Shown here piece by piece: positions 44,301 through 56,180 of a stretch of 64,000 nucleotides of DNA. The stretch is taken from positions 297,176,167-297,240,166 of the forward strand of contig CM041779.1 in NCBI GenBank assembly GCA_023374045.1, in the 5' to 3' direction. Within the stretch, counting starts at the first letter, position 1. The number at the start of each line of letters is the position of its first letter. Position numbers and translations under genes: made by a program. Below the pieces are notes generated by a model. That model searched no databases and was not told where the DNA came from. It saw only the letters and a program-made list of their open reading frames with translations. This stretch comes from Limonium bicolor. Lineage: Eukaryota > Streptophyta > Magnoliopsida > Caryophyllales > Plumbaginaceae.

Positions 44301-45267
44301 TAAGGATAAGAGTTAAGTTTGGTGGTTGTTGGTTAATGCCCGTTAAGGCTTAGCTAGCACATGGTGATTAAGATTTCTACTAACTGGAACTTGAGTGAGG
44401 AAACCCGGGACCGATCTCCGTCATGCTGCTAAGGAAAAGGGGGACGGTATCTGAATCAGATCCGCCCTCCGCTTAAGGACTTGTCTTCGGACTTGTATCC
44501 TAGGGCCGGTTGCCGGCTCAGCTACGCTGGACTCCCGTCCAGGGTAGGTGGCATTAAGATGGTGCGGTGGGATCACCTAAATCCCAGGTTTGAATTAAGC
44601 TACAACCATTCCCTTCCAGGAACGGTTTTTACTGAGATTAAGTTAAGATTAAGATTAAGGTAAGGTGAGGAACTGAGATTAAGGAAATGAGGACTAAGGA
44701 GGGGGTTACTAACCCACTTGATAAGGGAACGCTTGAGTCGTTCATTGTTTGTGAACTATATGTGTTCATCTGTGGTTATTGTTATTGCACTTCATATTTG
44801 CTTGTGTATGTAATCAATTTCCATGCTATCGACAATTAGTCGTCGTAGCCCCGTTAGCTTGGGGCCATGAGAGGGTGTACCAGCATTCGTGCTGACCCCC
44901 TTTGGGGGCTGTTTTTACACTTGCAGGTAAGAGACCCATGAGGACGCACTACGAGAGTAGGAGCGGTTAGACTTAGGATGGGTTGTTTATTTTGAGTTCG
45001 GGTTGCGCCTGTGCACCCGTCTGTTTATATTTAAACTGATGTAAGGTTTTGGTTAAGACTCAGTTACTTGTACTCGGTTGGTTGTCGGTATTATGGAAGG
45101 TGATGTTTTGGGTTGGTTATGTATTTTGGATAAGTGTTGTAATTGTTAAGGCCGGTATATTCTAACGATCAGACCGTGGCGAGTTCCAGGTGTTTATTAT
45201 TTCTGCTGTATTCGATTTAGTGCTCAGTTTTACGAAAACCACGATTGGCTTTGGATGGGGTGTTACA
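41324..45267 (+). repeat. Tekay-related solo LTR, complete
   Basis: A 3,944-bp LTR starts TGAAAACCCCAAAC and ends GGGGTGTTACA. It is flanked by ACTAT on both sides (41319-41323 and 45268-45272) and has no internal region, so it results from LTR-LTR recombination. It contains AG/GTAA donor-like sites (for example near 42266, 42433 and 42630), a palindromic array (43490-43817), and a CCCCC/GGGGG hairpin followed by a pyrimidine tract and CAG/GTAAG (44896-44932). No gene. Confidence 0.92.
43490..43817 (+). repeat. Palindromic module array in solo LTR
   Basis: Five modules of about 33-35 bp start with GACCGA and end with variants of TCGGTC, with a central GGACCGGAC half-site. Arms pair as CCTTG/CAAGG or AACTTG/CAAGTT depending on the module. 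The last module has an extra half-site. Spacing is about 70 bp, as in the other Tekay LTRs. Confidence 0.82.
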
Positions 45268-45272
45268 ACTAT

Positions 45273-45699
45273 AGCTAGTTTATTTTGTTAGTTTAAAAAT
45301 GTGTCATGTTTGGATCAATGCCATCGATCTCCCCCCTTTTAGCTTCACTTATTTTGCTTCTTAACAGGTTAATCCAGTTATCTCTACTAGTTGATCGGTT
45401 AGGGTTAGCAGTTTTATGCTGATTATGGTGCAATGCACCATCTTTTTTTTTTTGGTTTCCCAACTTATGTTGTTTTTGTGGGTGAGTTTGAGAAGTGTTG
45501 GATGCTTCTGAAGACAGTTATGCTACAGCATGATCGAGTAGTTTGCTTGTGGCATTTATGTGGCATTTTGGACTAGCATTTTTGTTTGGCATAAATGCCA
45601 CTGTTTGGCATATTTCCCCTAGTCTGTTCGGATATAGCATATTTGCTCTGGGAAAACTTATGCCGCATTTATCATGCTCGTCTCTTCCCGCCTCTTTCT
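45273..45699. other. Unassigned intergenic DNA
   Basis: AT-rich sequence with short pyrimidine tracts. No repeat end, ORF or motif I can support. Confidence 0.4.
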
Positions 45700-46096
45700 G
45701 TGCAGTGCATGTATCTCCTTGTTCACCAGTTAGGATTACAAAATTACCGTTAGTGAAGAGAATAAATAAGAGGTGTAGAGTATGTGAGTTCTTTGTTCGC
45801 TAGTTAGGGTTGCATAATTACTGTGAGCGAATAGAATGAAAAAGGCATAGAGCATTTATCTTCTTTTTTCGCCAGTTAGGGTTGCAAAATTACCATGAGT
45901 GAAGAGAATGAAAGAGGCGCACAGCATGTATCTTCCTTATTCACCAGTTAGGGTTACAAAATTACCATGAGTGAAGAGAATGAAAGAGGCGGGGAGCATA
46001 TATCTTCCTTGTTTGTCAATTGCGATTGCAAAATTTTCATGAGTGAAGAATGAAAAAGGCACACAACATGTATCTTCCTTGTTCGGCAGTTAGGGT

Positions 46097-47249
46097 CTAG
46101 GGATGAGCAAACGGTTAGGTAATTTCGGACAACCAAATTAATCAATTTTTTTCGGATTCGATCACCTTATGTTTTACGGTTCCATAAAATTTCACTTATT
46201 TTGGTTATCCAAAATAAAGTACGGTTTGATTTTTTGGTATTGAAATTCAAACTCTTGTTATCCGTAATAACCAAACTTATTTCAACATATGTTTGTAATT
46301 TTTTTATAACAATAGTTTCATTTAAACTTACTCGGTCTGAGAGGAATTTTAGTTATATTTGTTATATTTTTCAGATTTATGTTGTTTAATGGGTATGCAT
46401 GTAAAGATTCCAATCATCTTTTTATTTATGATAAGCAAAATTACATCCCCCACCCATGATGTTTGGTGAAACTACACACCCCACCCACGAGGTTTCAAAA
46501 ATTACTTTGCCCACCCATGTGGTTTTCTCTATTTTACATCCGACAACTTTTTTAATATTTGATCAACTTAAAAGATGCTTAAATATTGTCCAAAATTGAT
46601 GAAACTTTACATGAACGATGCTAAGGAGTTATATTTTGGTCTAGTGTGAAATCCAAAGTTTTTTAAAGCTCATATGTGACCTGTGGGACCCAATGAAACA
46701 TGTGACATGTCAACGTGTTTTCATTGGTCCCACAGGTCTTATATGAGCTTTAAAAACTTTGAATTTAACATTGGACAAAAATATAACACCTTAGCATCAT
46801 CCATGTGAAGTTTTATCAATTTTGGACAACATTTAAGCATCTTTTAAGTTGATCAAATATTAGAAAAGTTGCCGGATGTAAAATAGAGGAAACCACATGG
46901 GTGGGCAATGTAATTTTTGAAACCTCGTGGGTGGGGTGCGTAATGTCATCCAACGTCATGGGTGGGGGATGTAATTTTCCCTTTATGATATTTTAGTTTG
47001 ATTTTGTCGATTATTTCATGAAATTCAATTATTCCAATTATTTCATGAAGTTTGATTATTTTGATTATTTCAAGATCTTCAGTTACTTCAGGATTTCAGC
47101 ATGGATGGTTAACAGTGTAATATATAAAACAAATATCGTCTAAAAAGAATATTATTATTAAATTCGGTTATAATCGAAATAACCGAACACCGTACTTTAT
47201 GTCAAACTACGGTTAACGATTATCTGTTCTAACCGTTTGCTCACCCCTA
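46097..47249. mobile_element. hAT-type MITE containing a second MITE
   Basis: The terminal inverted repeats read TAGGGRTGAGCAAACGG (16 or more bases, R is A at the left and G at the right). GTTAGGGT occurs on both sides (46089-46096 and 47250-47257), an 8-bp TSD as expected for hAT. One extra C lies at the left junction. Without the inner insertion it is about 596 bp. No transposase is encoded. Confidence 0.82.
46434..46981. mobile_element. Mutator-type foldback MITE
   Basis: A 548-bp element with terminal AAAATTACATCCCCCACCC and its inverse, flanked by the 9-bp duplication TTTATGATA (46425-46433 and 46982-46990), typical of Mutator-like elements. Nearly its whole length is an inverted repeat with arms of about 250 bp around a short loop near 46700, so it could form a long hairpin RNA. 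It is non-coding. Confidence 0.85.
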
Positions 47250-47310
47250 GTTAGGGTTGCAAAATTTCTGTGAGTTAAGAGAATGTAAGAGGTGCAGAGC
47301 ATGTATCTTA

Positions 47311-47651
47311 AAGCGATCGTGAAATTCTTTCCTCAAAGTTTTAGTTCCTTAATTCCTTCTTTTGTGCTCTCGTACTTTGCTTTATCATAAATATTTTTTA
47401 TATATTAAAATAGACAACAGGTGAATGGGTCGGGTGAGCAACACAAATCAAAATTCGCATTAAAAAGTAAGGGAAAACAACCAATTGAGCGTAAAAAATG
47501 AAAACATATTAATATTTATTGCAGTTGAATTTCGATCAAACAGTAGTTTATGTTCTATTAACTTTATTGTATAGATTTTATCAAGATTTGAGTATGTACA
47601 GATCTTTGATGGTGTCAAATTACTTATCTTATAACATTAATAAGTAGTTAC
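47311..47651. other. Unassigned AT-rich DNA
   Basis: No gene or repeat end seen. The last five bases GTTAC (47647-47651) are the TSD of the Athila array. Confidence 0.5.
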
Positions 47652-49035
47652 TGATAAGTGTGAAATATAGAGCATTTGAAGGGTTTAATTTGCTTAATTT
47701 TTTGTAGTGGTTTGGCCAATATTTCTCACTTATCATGTGTTTTTCCAATGATTTATGTTTAGATAATAATTGATGCATTTTATGTATCAAATGCAGGTAA
47801 AAGTCATAGAATTGCATTCTTCACTTCACAAGCTTCGCAACGCAACAAACGGGGAGCAAAACGGAGTCCAAACGAAGAATATACGCCCGAAACAAGTTTC
47901 ACTCGTCAGGATACTGACATGTCCGAACTTAGGTCCGAACTTTGATGTTCGGACAAAGGTCGAAACTTTCTGAAAATTTGTCCTAACATGCGTCCGAACT
48001 TCAAGTTCGACGTCGCGTACAGAATTCAAAAATATGCATTTTTAAGAGTTAAAAATGCCTATTTTTGTTATAAAAAGTCACCGAGGGTGGGGGAACAGAC
48101 TCATTCACGCCGGATGCCTCAGACGAGGCTCTCACGCCACGCCTCACCTCCCTCCGTCACCATCACCATCGATCAACACCATCACCACCACCATCTTCAA
48201 CCTCTAGCCCGGCAAACTCCAGATCTGGACATCGGAGCGAATTTAGAAGTTTTTCTATTCCAGATGATTTCTCAATCTCTTTTCTTTGTCTATTTTATGA
48301 TTATGTCGCTAGATAGGATTTGCTCTGGGGGAGATTTGTTCGTAATGGATACAAATTAGTTAGAATTTCTGTAATTTGATTATGAGATTGTATCGGATTG
48401 TTTCTAGATTAATGCTAATCATTCATCTTCTCTATTAAATTTGCGCGTTTATAGAGTCGTTTTGCGAATCCTGTTATGATCAGATAAGGTGATTAACAAG
48501 AGTTCAAATTAATCTAGAAATTTGTGGAGAGCTAGTCGGATAGATGAGTTCTCCCTACAACTGCTAATAATTCTCCGCACTTATTCCACCTATATGTGTT
48601 TTGTCTGTTACTGGATTAGAGCTGACATGTTCTGATAGGTGAGCTCTTCAATGAACTAGGATTTAGCATTGAAGAGAGTAGAAAGAACTGGCCAATCCGA
48701 ATCTCATAAGAAAATTGTAGAAATTGCTAACTGCATCTAGTAAAGAACAACCCAAACCCGGAGTTCCATTCATCTGATCAAATTTATCATTTAATTTTAT
48801 TAATTGTTTATTTGAATTTCACTTTAGCAAATTCTATTTCAAAAACAACAAACAACCAATTGATTTCCAGTTTTCTTAGGAGTAGACTTTTTCCTTTCAA
48901 GTCCGTGGATTCGATACCTGGTTACTTAATTTCCTATACTATAGTGACCGGGATTTTGCAACCCGCAGGAATTTGATTTATTATTTTCTAGGTTTAATTA
49001 ATTTAGTTTTTAGTATATCAACTTACCTGTTTGCA
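47652..49035 (+). repeat. Athila LTR-A (5' terminal, divergent subfamily)
   Basis: It starts TGATAAGTGTG and ends TGTTTGCA, 1,384 bp. U3 is unlike the B-type LTRs, while U5 (CTCTTCAATGAACTAGGATTT, ACCGGGATTTTGCAACCCG) is similar. A single 34-bp module lies at 47921-47954 and a TATAAAAA box at 48069-48076. Confidence 0.9.
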
Positions 49036-49038
49036 AAA

Positions 49039-49056
49039 TGGCGCCGTTGCCGGGGA
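49039..49056 (+). other. tRNA-Asp primer-binding site (unit 1)
   Basis: TGGCGCCGTTGCCGGGGA lies three bases after LTR-A and matches tRNA-Asp(GTC). Confidence 0.92.
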
Positions 49057-49142
49057 CTTGACTTTGTCAAGTCCTTTGCCTTGGTTGTCAATTGTTTTTG
49101 TTTTATTTGATTTGTTTTGTTTAACTGTGCAGGTGTTGGTGA

Positions 49143-50960
49143 ATGCACGGTACTCGATCTCGAGGTCCACCAAGATTCAACTTAGACTTAGAGATCAACC
49201 GTACAGCTCGAAGAGCGAGAAGAGCACTCACCTTCGCCATGGCTGCTAACGGACCAGCCAATCCCAATGCCAACGCTGAGCAGTCCACTTTGGGAAGAAT
49301 AAATCGGCCGCCAGCTGCTCCTAGAAGAGGACCCGTGACTCTACCAAACCTCACAGCTAAATTAACAACAGAATGGCAAAAGTTAAAACCAAGCCATCAA
49401 ACAAACGCTGTCAGGAATCATCCAGCAAGGACCTTCTCAGGCGCAGACCCGGCTGATGCACTCGACCATGTCCACCGGTTTTTAGTACATCTGGATTCGT
49501 TGGGGATGTCCCAGGGGCTTGAGGAATATGCTCGGCTGTGCTTATTTCAGCACAGTCTATCAGGGGAAGCCTCGAAGTGGTTCCACCGTCTACCACCAGG
49601 TATCATCACTACCTGGGAGCTGCTGACGGAGAGGTTCTATGAGAAGTATATTCCCATCTCCCGGACCAGACAGATGATCGCTGATCTGACCACTTTCAGA
49701 CAGTCCGGTAACGAGACAATATGTGAAGCTTGGGATAGGTTCAAGGAGCTGCTCCGCCAGTGCCCGCATCACGGTCAGAATATGACGTCCTTGGCCCAGG
49801 GGTTCTTTCAAGGGCTGAGAGATGAGCATAGAGCCGAGGTCAGAGCCGCATTGGGTGGAAATTTGTTGGCTAAAAGCGGAGAGGAATTTATGTCAGCCAT
49901 GGAGTCCTACTGCGAGGAGCTCCGCCAGTGGAGCAACAGTGGAGGAAGGGTCTTTACAGTTGGGCAGACCTCCTCTCGAACTCCAGACCCTATGATGGAG
50001 CAGATTGCTGCTGAGCAGGCCCATCTGAGTACCACAGTGGGCAATATGGCGAAGATGCTCGAGCGGCTCACTATGGGACAGACATCTGTGCAAGCCGTCA
50101 AGCAGGTGTCTACTGGTCCAAATGAGGTATGTTGTTCTCAGTGTGGAGACAGCCATGACTACGAAGACTGCCCGATGGTTGCTAAGATGAGGCAGACTGA
50201 GGAAGCAAATGTAATTGGTCAGTACAACAGGCAGCCTTGGATGCAGAACCAGCATCCAAACCTGAGGTACGGTAATCCAAATAACGCCCTCAACTCACAG
50301 CAGATGCAGCCTCAGAGGGCAAGTCAGGGAGGACCACCTGGTTTTGTTAGGCCCCCATACAATCAGTTTAGGCCACAGCAATCTCCAGCTCAGCCATCAT
50401 CACTGAGTTCGAACAATGCTAATTTAAAGGAGATGATGGATAAACTGATGGCCTCTCAAGAGCAACAAACAATGATAAATCAGAATCTGGCAGCTGGCCA
50501 GCAAAAGCTTGAGAACGCTATGGTGGAGATGCAAGGAACTATGAGTCAGTTGACTCAGTTCCTCCTGCAGCAGAGACCGTCTGGTTCACTGCCTTCCCAA
50601 ACAGACCCCAATCCTAAAGCTCAGTTGAAGGCAGTGACGGTTTCAGAAACCGTGGTAGTCGAAGACTGCTCAGATTCTGAAGAGGTGGCAGCAGTTACCT
50701 TAAGAAGCGGGAAGCAGTTAATAAATAGAAATCAAGTGGCTGAGGACCAAGCTGACGAGGAGACCGGTCGCCCTTCTTCTAGCACTAGTGCACCGTCAGG
50801 GCCCTCAACCCCTCCTGAGGTAGTTGTTGAGGAGACCCAGGCTCCTATTTCTTCCCCTTCTCATATTTTGACTGCTAAAAACTCCAAGGGTAAGGTGGTT
50901 CCGAAGGAACTTCCTTTCCCTAATAGATTAAAAGAGAAAGAACTTGATGATCAATTTGGG
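49143..50960 (+). CDS. Athila gag, truncated at the C-terminus (unit 1)
   Basis: The open frame starts at ATG 49143 (MHGTRSRGPP), with a second possible start at 49239. The capsid domain spans residues of about 95-260: RTFSGADPADALDHVHRFLV, ASKWFHRLPPGIITTWELL, FYEKYIPISRTRQMIADL and RLCLFQHSL. A zinc knuckle CCSQCGDSHDYEDC follows near residue 330, then a glutamine-rich segment and an acidic tail. The frame runs without lesion to KELDDQFG, where it meets GGTT and LTR-B1, so protease and everything beyond are missing. It could still make a nearly full Gag. The last residues come from the LTR. Confidence 0.9.
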
Positions 50961-50964
50961 GGTT

Positions 50965-52574
50965 TGATGAGTGTGAGATATGAATGGTTTTGGCAGTCTT
51001 TAATGCCTAATTTATGTACACGCATCAACAATATTCCACACTTATCTTACGTTTTCCTTTGGTTTGCTGTTTGTTAAGGCTTGATACTCTTTTTCTATGT
51101 TAAATGCAGAGAAAAGCCAAGGAAACACTAGATTTACTCACAAGGGAGATAATGCAACAAACGGGGGTCGAATCGGAGTCAAGATAAAGAATTTGGAGGA
51201 TTTTGAAGGAATGTCCGAACTTGTGTCCGAACTTCCAAGTTCGGACGCAAGTCGAGGGTTTGTGTGCTGCGCCTGATGGAATGTCCGAACTTCAGTCCGA
51301 GCATCGAAGTTCGGACATAGTTAAGAAAAGCCGGAGGTCTGATGTACGGAGCATGTCCGAACTTGTGTCCGAACATCTAAGTTCGGACACAAGTCGAAAC
51401 TTTCAGGCTTGAAGCGCTCAGAACACTGTGTCCGAACATTGAAGTCCGGACCAATGTTCGGACAGGACGAAAAATTCAGCACAAACTCGGCGTTTTGAAG
51501 GGAAAAGAGAGAGGAAAAGTCTATTTAACTGACCTAATCAGAGGAGAAAGGTATTCATTCATCATCGATCATTACAACACACTCTCTCACGCTGATAAAC
51601 GAAGTTCTCTCCATTCATCCACGCCAATTGCATCAGTTCACCTTCATCCACATTCACCAATCATATCGACATCGTTCTGGAGGAGCATCGACAGAAGGAA
51701 GTGCGACCATCATCTTCAACCTTGCGCCTGCAGCCATCGATACTGGATAATCGTTCAACAGAAGGGTTTTTCTTCCTTTAGATGATTTCTATGTTGATTG
51801 TATTTATCTGTTCCATTGCAATGTCTGGCTAGTAGGGATTTAACTCTGGGGTAGGGTTTGTTCAAGATGGATTCAATGTAGTTAAAGATTCTGCAGTTTG
51901 ATTATGAGATTGTGACGGATTGTTTCCAGGTTAATGATTATCAATTTTCTTCTCTACTAATTTCGCGAGTTATAGAGTTGTTTTGCGAAACCTATTAAGA
52001 TCAGACAAGGTGATTAATAGGGAGTTCGAATTAACCTGGGAATTTGGGGAAGGATTAGTCGGATAGATAATCTTTCCTACGAACGCTAACAATTCTTTGT
52101 GCTTATTCCACCTATATGTGTTTTGCCAACTGCTAGATTAGAGTTGTCACGTTCTGATAGGTGAGCTCTTCAATGAACTAGGATTTAGCATTGAAAGAGA
52201 TAGAAAGAATTGGCCTTTCCGTTTCTCATAATTAAATTGTAGGAGTTACTAGATTCAACCAGAAAAGAACAACCCGAGCCCAGAGTTCCACTCATATTAT
52301 CAAACTCATCATTCATTTTTACCGATTGCTTAATTCAATCTGATTTGCATTTATTTGATTCAGTTCCAAAAACAATTCACAACCCCCCTGTTTCCAGTTT
52401 TCTTAGGATTTAGGATAGGACTTAGGCTTATTTATTCAAGTCCCACGGTTCGATACTTGGTTGCTTAACTGTCTATTCTGTAGTGACCGGGATTTTTGCA
52501 ACCCGACAGACTTATTGATTTATTATTTTCTAGATTAATTTGTTTAGTTTTAGTAGATCAATTTCCTGTTTGCA
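50965..52574 (+). repeat. Athila LTR-B1
   Basis: It starts TGATGAGTGTGAG and ends CTGTTTGCA, 1,610 bp. Four 34-bp palindromic modules occur at 51213-51463. A TATTTAA box lies near 51521, and a CATC-rich leader follows. It joins gag on the left through GGTT, without the usual polypurine tract. Confidence 0.93.
51213..51463 (+). repeat. Four 34-bp palindromic modules in LTR-B1
   Basis: Modules occur at 51213-51246, 51283-51316, 51355-51388 and 51430-51463. Each starts GTCCGAAC and ends GTTCGGAC or AGTTCGGAC, with a second GTCCG half-site about 12-14 bases after the first. In the fourth the arm change AACATTG is matched by CAATGTT. The same arrays are present at 56429-56677 (LTR-B2) and 60637-60880 (LTR-B3, eroded). 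Confidence 0.88.
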
Positions 52575-52577
52575 AAA

Positions 52578-52595
52578 TGGCGCCGTTGCCGGGGA
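52578..52595 (+). other. tRNA-Asp primer-binding site (unit 2)
   Basis: TGGCGCCGTTGCCGGGGA lies three bases after LTR-B1. Confidence 0.92.
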
Positions 52596-52682
52596 CTTGA
52601 CTTTGTCAAGTCCTTTGCCTTGGTTGTCAATTGTTTTTGTTTTATTTGATTTGTTTTGTTTAACTGTGCAGGTGTTGGTGAA

Positions 52683-54510
52683 TGCACGGTACTCGTCTCG
52701 ATCTCGAGGTCCACCAAGATTCAACTTAGACTTAGAGATCAACCGTACAGCTCGAAGAGCGAGAAGAGCACTCACCTTCGCCATGGCTGCTAACGGACCA
52801 GCCAATCCCAATGCCAACGCTGAGCAGTCCACTTTGGGAAGAATAAATCGGCCGCCAGCTGCTCCTAGAAGAGGACCTGTGACTTACCGAACCTCACAGC
52901 TGAATTAACAGCAGAATGGCAAAAGTTGAAACCAAGCCATCAGACAAACGCTGTCAGGAATCATCCAGCAGGGACCTTCTCAGGCGCAGACCCGGCTGAT
53001 GCACTCGACCATGTCCACCGGTTTTTAGTCCATCTGGATTCGTTGGGGATGTCCCAGGGGCTTGAGGAATATGCTCGGCTGTGCTTATTTCAGCACAGTC
53101 TATCAGGGGAAGCCTCGAAGTGGTTCCACCGTCTACCACCAGGTATCATCACTACCTGGGAGCTGCTGACGGAGAGGTTCTATGAGAAGTATATTCCCAT
53201 CTCCCGGACCAGACAGATGATCGCTGATCTGACCGCTTTCAGACAGTCCGGTAACGAGACAATATGTGAAGCTTGGGATAGGTTCAAGGAGCTGCTCCGC
53301 CAGTGCCCGCATCACGGTCAGAATATGACGTCCTTGGCCCAGGGGTTCTTTCAAGGGCTGAGAGATGAGCACAGAGCCGAGGTCAGAGCCGCATTGGGTG
53401 GAAATTTGTTGGCTAAAAGCGGAGAGGAATTTATGTCAGCCATGGAGTCCTACTGCGAGGAGCTCCGCCAGTGGAGCAACAGTGGAGGAAGGGTCTTTAC
53501 AGTTGGGCAGACCTCCTCTCGAACTCCAGACCCTATGATGGAGCAGATTGCTGCTGAGCAGGCCCATCTGAGTACCACAGTGGGCAATATGGCGAAGATG
53601 CTCGAGCGGCTCACTATGGGACAGACATCTGTGCAAGCCGTCAAGCAGGTGTCTACTGGTCCAAATGAGGTATGCTGTTCTCAGTGTGGAGACAGCCATG
53701 ACTACGAAGACTGCCCGATGGTTGCTGAGATGAGGCAGACTGAGGAAGCAAATGTAATTGGTCAGTACAACAGGCAGCCTTGGATGCAGAACCAGCATCC
53801 AAACCTGAGGTACGGTAATCCAAATAACGCCCTCAACTCACAGCAGATGCAGCCTCAGAGGGCAAGTCAGGGAGGACCACCTGGTTTTGTTAGGCCCCCA
53901 TACAATCAGTTTAGGCCACAGCAATCTCCAGCTCAGCCATCGTCACTGAGTTCGAACAATGCTAATTTAAAGGAGATGATGGATAAACTGATGGCCTCTC
54001 AAGAGCAACAAACAGTGATAAATCAGAATCTGGCAGCTGGCCAGCAAAAGCTTGAGAACGCTATGGTGGAGATGCAAGGAACTATGAGTCAGTTGACTCA
54101 GTTCCTCCTGCAGCAGAGACCGTCTGGCTCACTGCCTTCCCAAACAGACCCCAATCCTAAAGCTCAGTTGAAGGCAGTGACGGTTTCGGAAACCGTGGTA
54201 GTCGAGACTGCTCAGATTCTGAAGAGGTGGCAGCAGTTACCTTAAGAAGCGGGAAGCAGTTAATAAATAGAAATCAAGTGGCTGAGGACCAAGCTGACGA
54301 GGAGACCGGTCGCCCTTCTTCTAGCACTGGTGCACCGTCAGGGCCCCCAGCCCCTCCTGAGGTAGTTGTTGAGGAGACCCAGGCTCCTATTTCTTCCCCT
54401 TCTCATATTTTGACTGCTAAAAACTCCAAGGGTAAGGTGGTTCCGAAGGAACTTCCTTTCCCTAATAGATTAAAAGAAAAGAACTTGATGATCAATTTGG
54501 GAAATTTTTG
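52683..54510 (+). pseudogene. Athila gag (unit 2) with three one-base deletions
   Basis: It is nearly identical to the gag at 49143-50960 and has the same capsid and CCSQCGDSHDYEDC knuckle. Compared with that copy, single-base losses near 52880, 54205 and 54472 break the frame into pieces (52683-52908, 52926-54245, 54227-54511). Unlike unit 1 it continues past DQFG into the protease. Confidence 0.88.
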
Positions 54511-55172
54511 AGTGTATTTTCGAAGCTTACATTAATATTCCCTTGATTGATGCTATCAAGCAGATGCCTAACTATGCTCGCTTTGTGAAGGATTTGATTT
54601 CTAACAAGCGAAGGTTCAAAGAAAAGGAGATTGTTCAGCTGACAGAGACGTGCTCTGCAGCCATCCAGCAGAAGCTCCCTCCGAAGTGTGGAGATCCAGG
54701 GCAGCCCATCATCCCTTGCACCATTGGAGACATGGACTGTGGGTACGGACTCTGCGACCTTGGAGCAAGCATAAATTTGATGCCATATTCGATGTTTAGG
54801 AAGCTTCATGCTGGTGAGCTTGTCCCAATCAACTTTAATTTACAATTGGCTGATCGTTCCTCAATCAAACCTCTTGGTATGGTTGAGAACGTTGTGGTAG
54901 GTGTTGGTAACTTCTTCTTCCCTGCTGATTTTGTTATTCTTGATATGGATGAGGATGTGGAAGTACCATTAATTTTGGGTAGACCATTCCTGAGAACTGC
55001 TAAAACTGTCATTGATGTTGACAAAGGAAAAATCACCCTGAAATTTAATAATGAGGAGCTTAGTTTTGATATCACCAAGATGATGAGAACAAATGCTTCT
55101 TCTCATGCTGTACTTTCTATTGATGTCGACTATACTGATGATTTGATGCATTTGTCGCTGAAAGTACTATGA
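54511..55172 (+). CDS. Athila protease region
   Basis: The frame has IKQMPNYARFVKDLISNKR, KLPPKCGDPGQPIIPCTIG and the aspartic protease signature YGLCDLGASINLMPYSMF (catalytic Asp in DLGAS), then VPLILGRPFLRTAKTVIDV, the usual order in Athila. It is open to a stop at 55172. The enzyme would process Gag-Pol. The frame is separated from gag and from RT by shifts. Confidence 0.88.
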
Positions 55173-56176
55173 CTCTTCCTTCCTGTTTGAGAATTCTGAT
55201 CTGTTAGAACAGGTGTTATGCCATTCGATTGAGGATGACAAGGAGAGCACTGAGGTAGCTACTGTTGTCCAGCAGCTTAACCAGGGACGAACCTATTTTC
55301 GCCCTCATGCTCCTCCTGTGGAGCCACTGGACAGGCCTACTCAGAGGCTCATTCCTTCAGTAGAGAAGCCCCCCACTCTTGAATTAAAAACTCTTCCTTC
55401 AAATCTTAAATATGCTTTCTTGGCAGAGGGTGGCGCCCTGCCAGTTATTATTTCTTCTTCTTTTCTGTTTCGCAGGAAAGCAGACTTCTGGAGGTATTAG
55501 GAAGACACAAGGGAGCATTGGGGTGGTCAGTGGCAGATATTAAAGGGATCAGTCCAGGGTTCTGCACTCACCGAATCTACATGGAAGACAGTATCAAACC
55601 AGTGAGGCAACCCCAAAGGCGATTGAACCCAACTGAAGGAAGTAGTGAAGCTGAGGTTTTAAAGCTCTGGATGCGGGCATCATCTACCCCATCTCTGACA
55701 GCCGCTGGGTTCTCCTGTGCAAGTCGTTCCCAAGAAGGAGGAATTGTGGCGGTGCCCAATGATAAGGGAGAGCTGGTGCCTCAAAGACAGACCACTGGCT
55801 GGAGGATGTGCATAGACTACAGACGTTTGAACGAGGCCACAAGAAAGGATCATTTCCCGCTGCCGTTCATCGATCAGATGTGGAGCGACTGGCTGGGCAG
55901 GAGTACTACTGTTTCCTCGATGGATACAGTGGTTACTTCCAGATTCCCATCGCGCCAGAGGATCAGGAGAAGACCACCTTCACCTGCCCTTATGGCACGT
56001 TTGCCTATAGGAGGATGCCATTTGGTCTCTGCAACGCACCAGCCACCTTCCAGCGGTGTATGATGGCCATTTTCAACGAATTCATTGAGAAAAGCATAGA
56101 AGTCTTCATGGACGACTTCTCGGTGTATGGCCAGAATTTTGATGTGTGTCTGGATCAGCTGGATCAGATACTGAGC
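55173..56176 (+). pseudogene. Athila RT N-terminal half, truncated by LTR-B2
   Basis: After a proline-rich linker comes GWSVADIKGISPGFCTHRI, then GWRMCIDYRRLNEATRKDH, then CFLDGYSGYFQIPIAPEDQ, MPFGLCNAPATFQRCMMAIF and the catalytic VFMDDFSVYG. At least three frame changes occur between about 55500 and 55900. The sequence stops at LDQLDQILS, directly joined to GGTT and LTR-B2, so thumb, RNase H and integrase are missing. Confidence 0.88.
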
Positions 56177-56180
56177 GGTT

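Larger units (their letters stand above)
45700..47310 (+). repeat. 72-bp minisatellite, about seven units, carrying two MITEs
   Basis: The unit contains CACCAGTTAGGGTTGCAAA and then GAGTGAAGAGAATGAAAGAGG. AGTTAGG anchors fall at 45728, 45802, 45874, 45946, 46018 (degenerate) and 46088, 70-74 bp apart. A final unit is cut by the hAT-type MITE (46097-47249) and resumes at 47250. Confidence 0.8.

Noticed and set aside
45543..45803. 86-codon plus-strand frame
   Set aside because: It runs into the minisatellite, has no homologous motif, no promoter context and no splice support.
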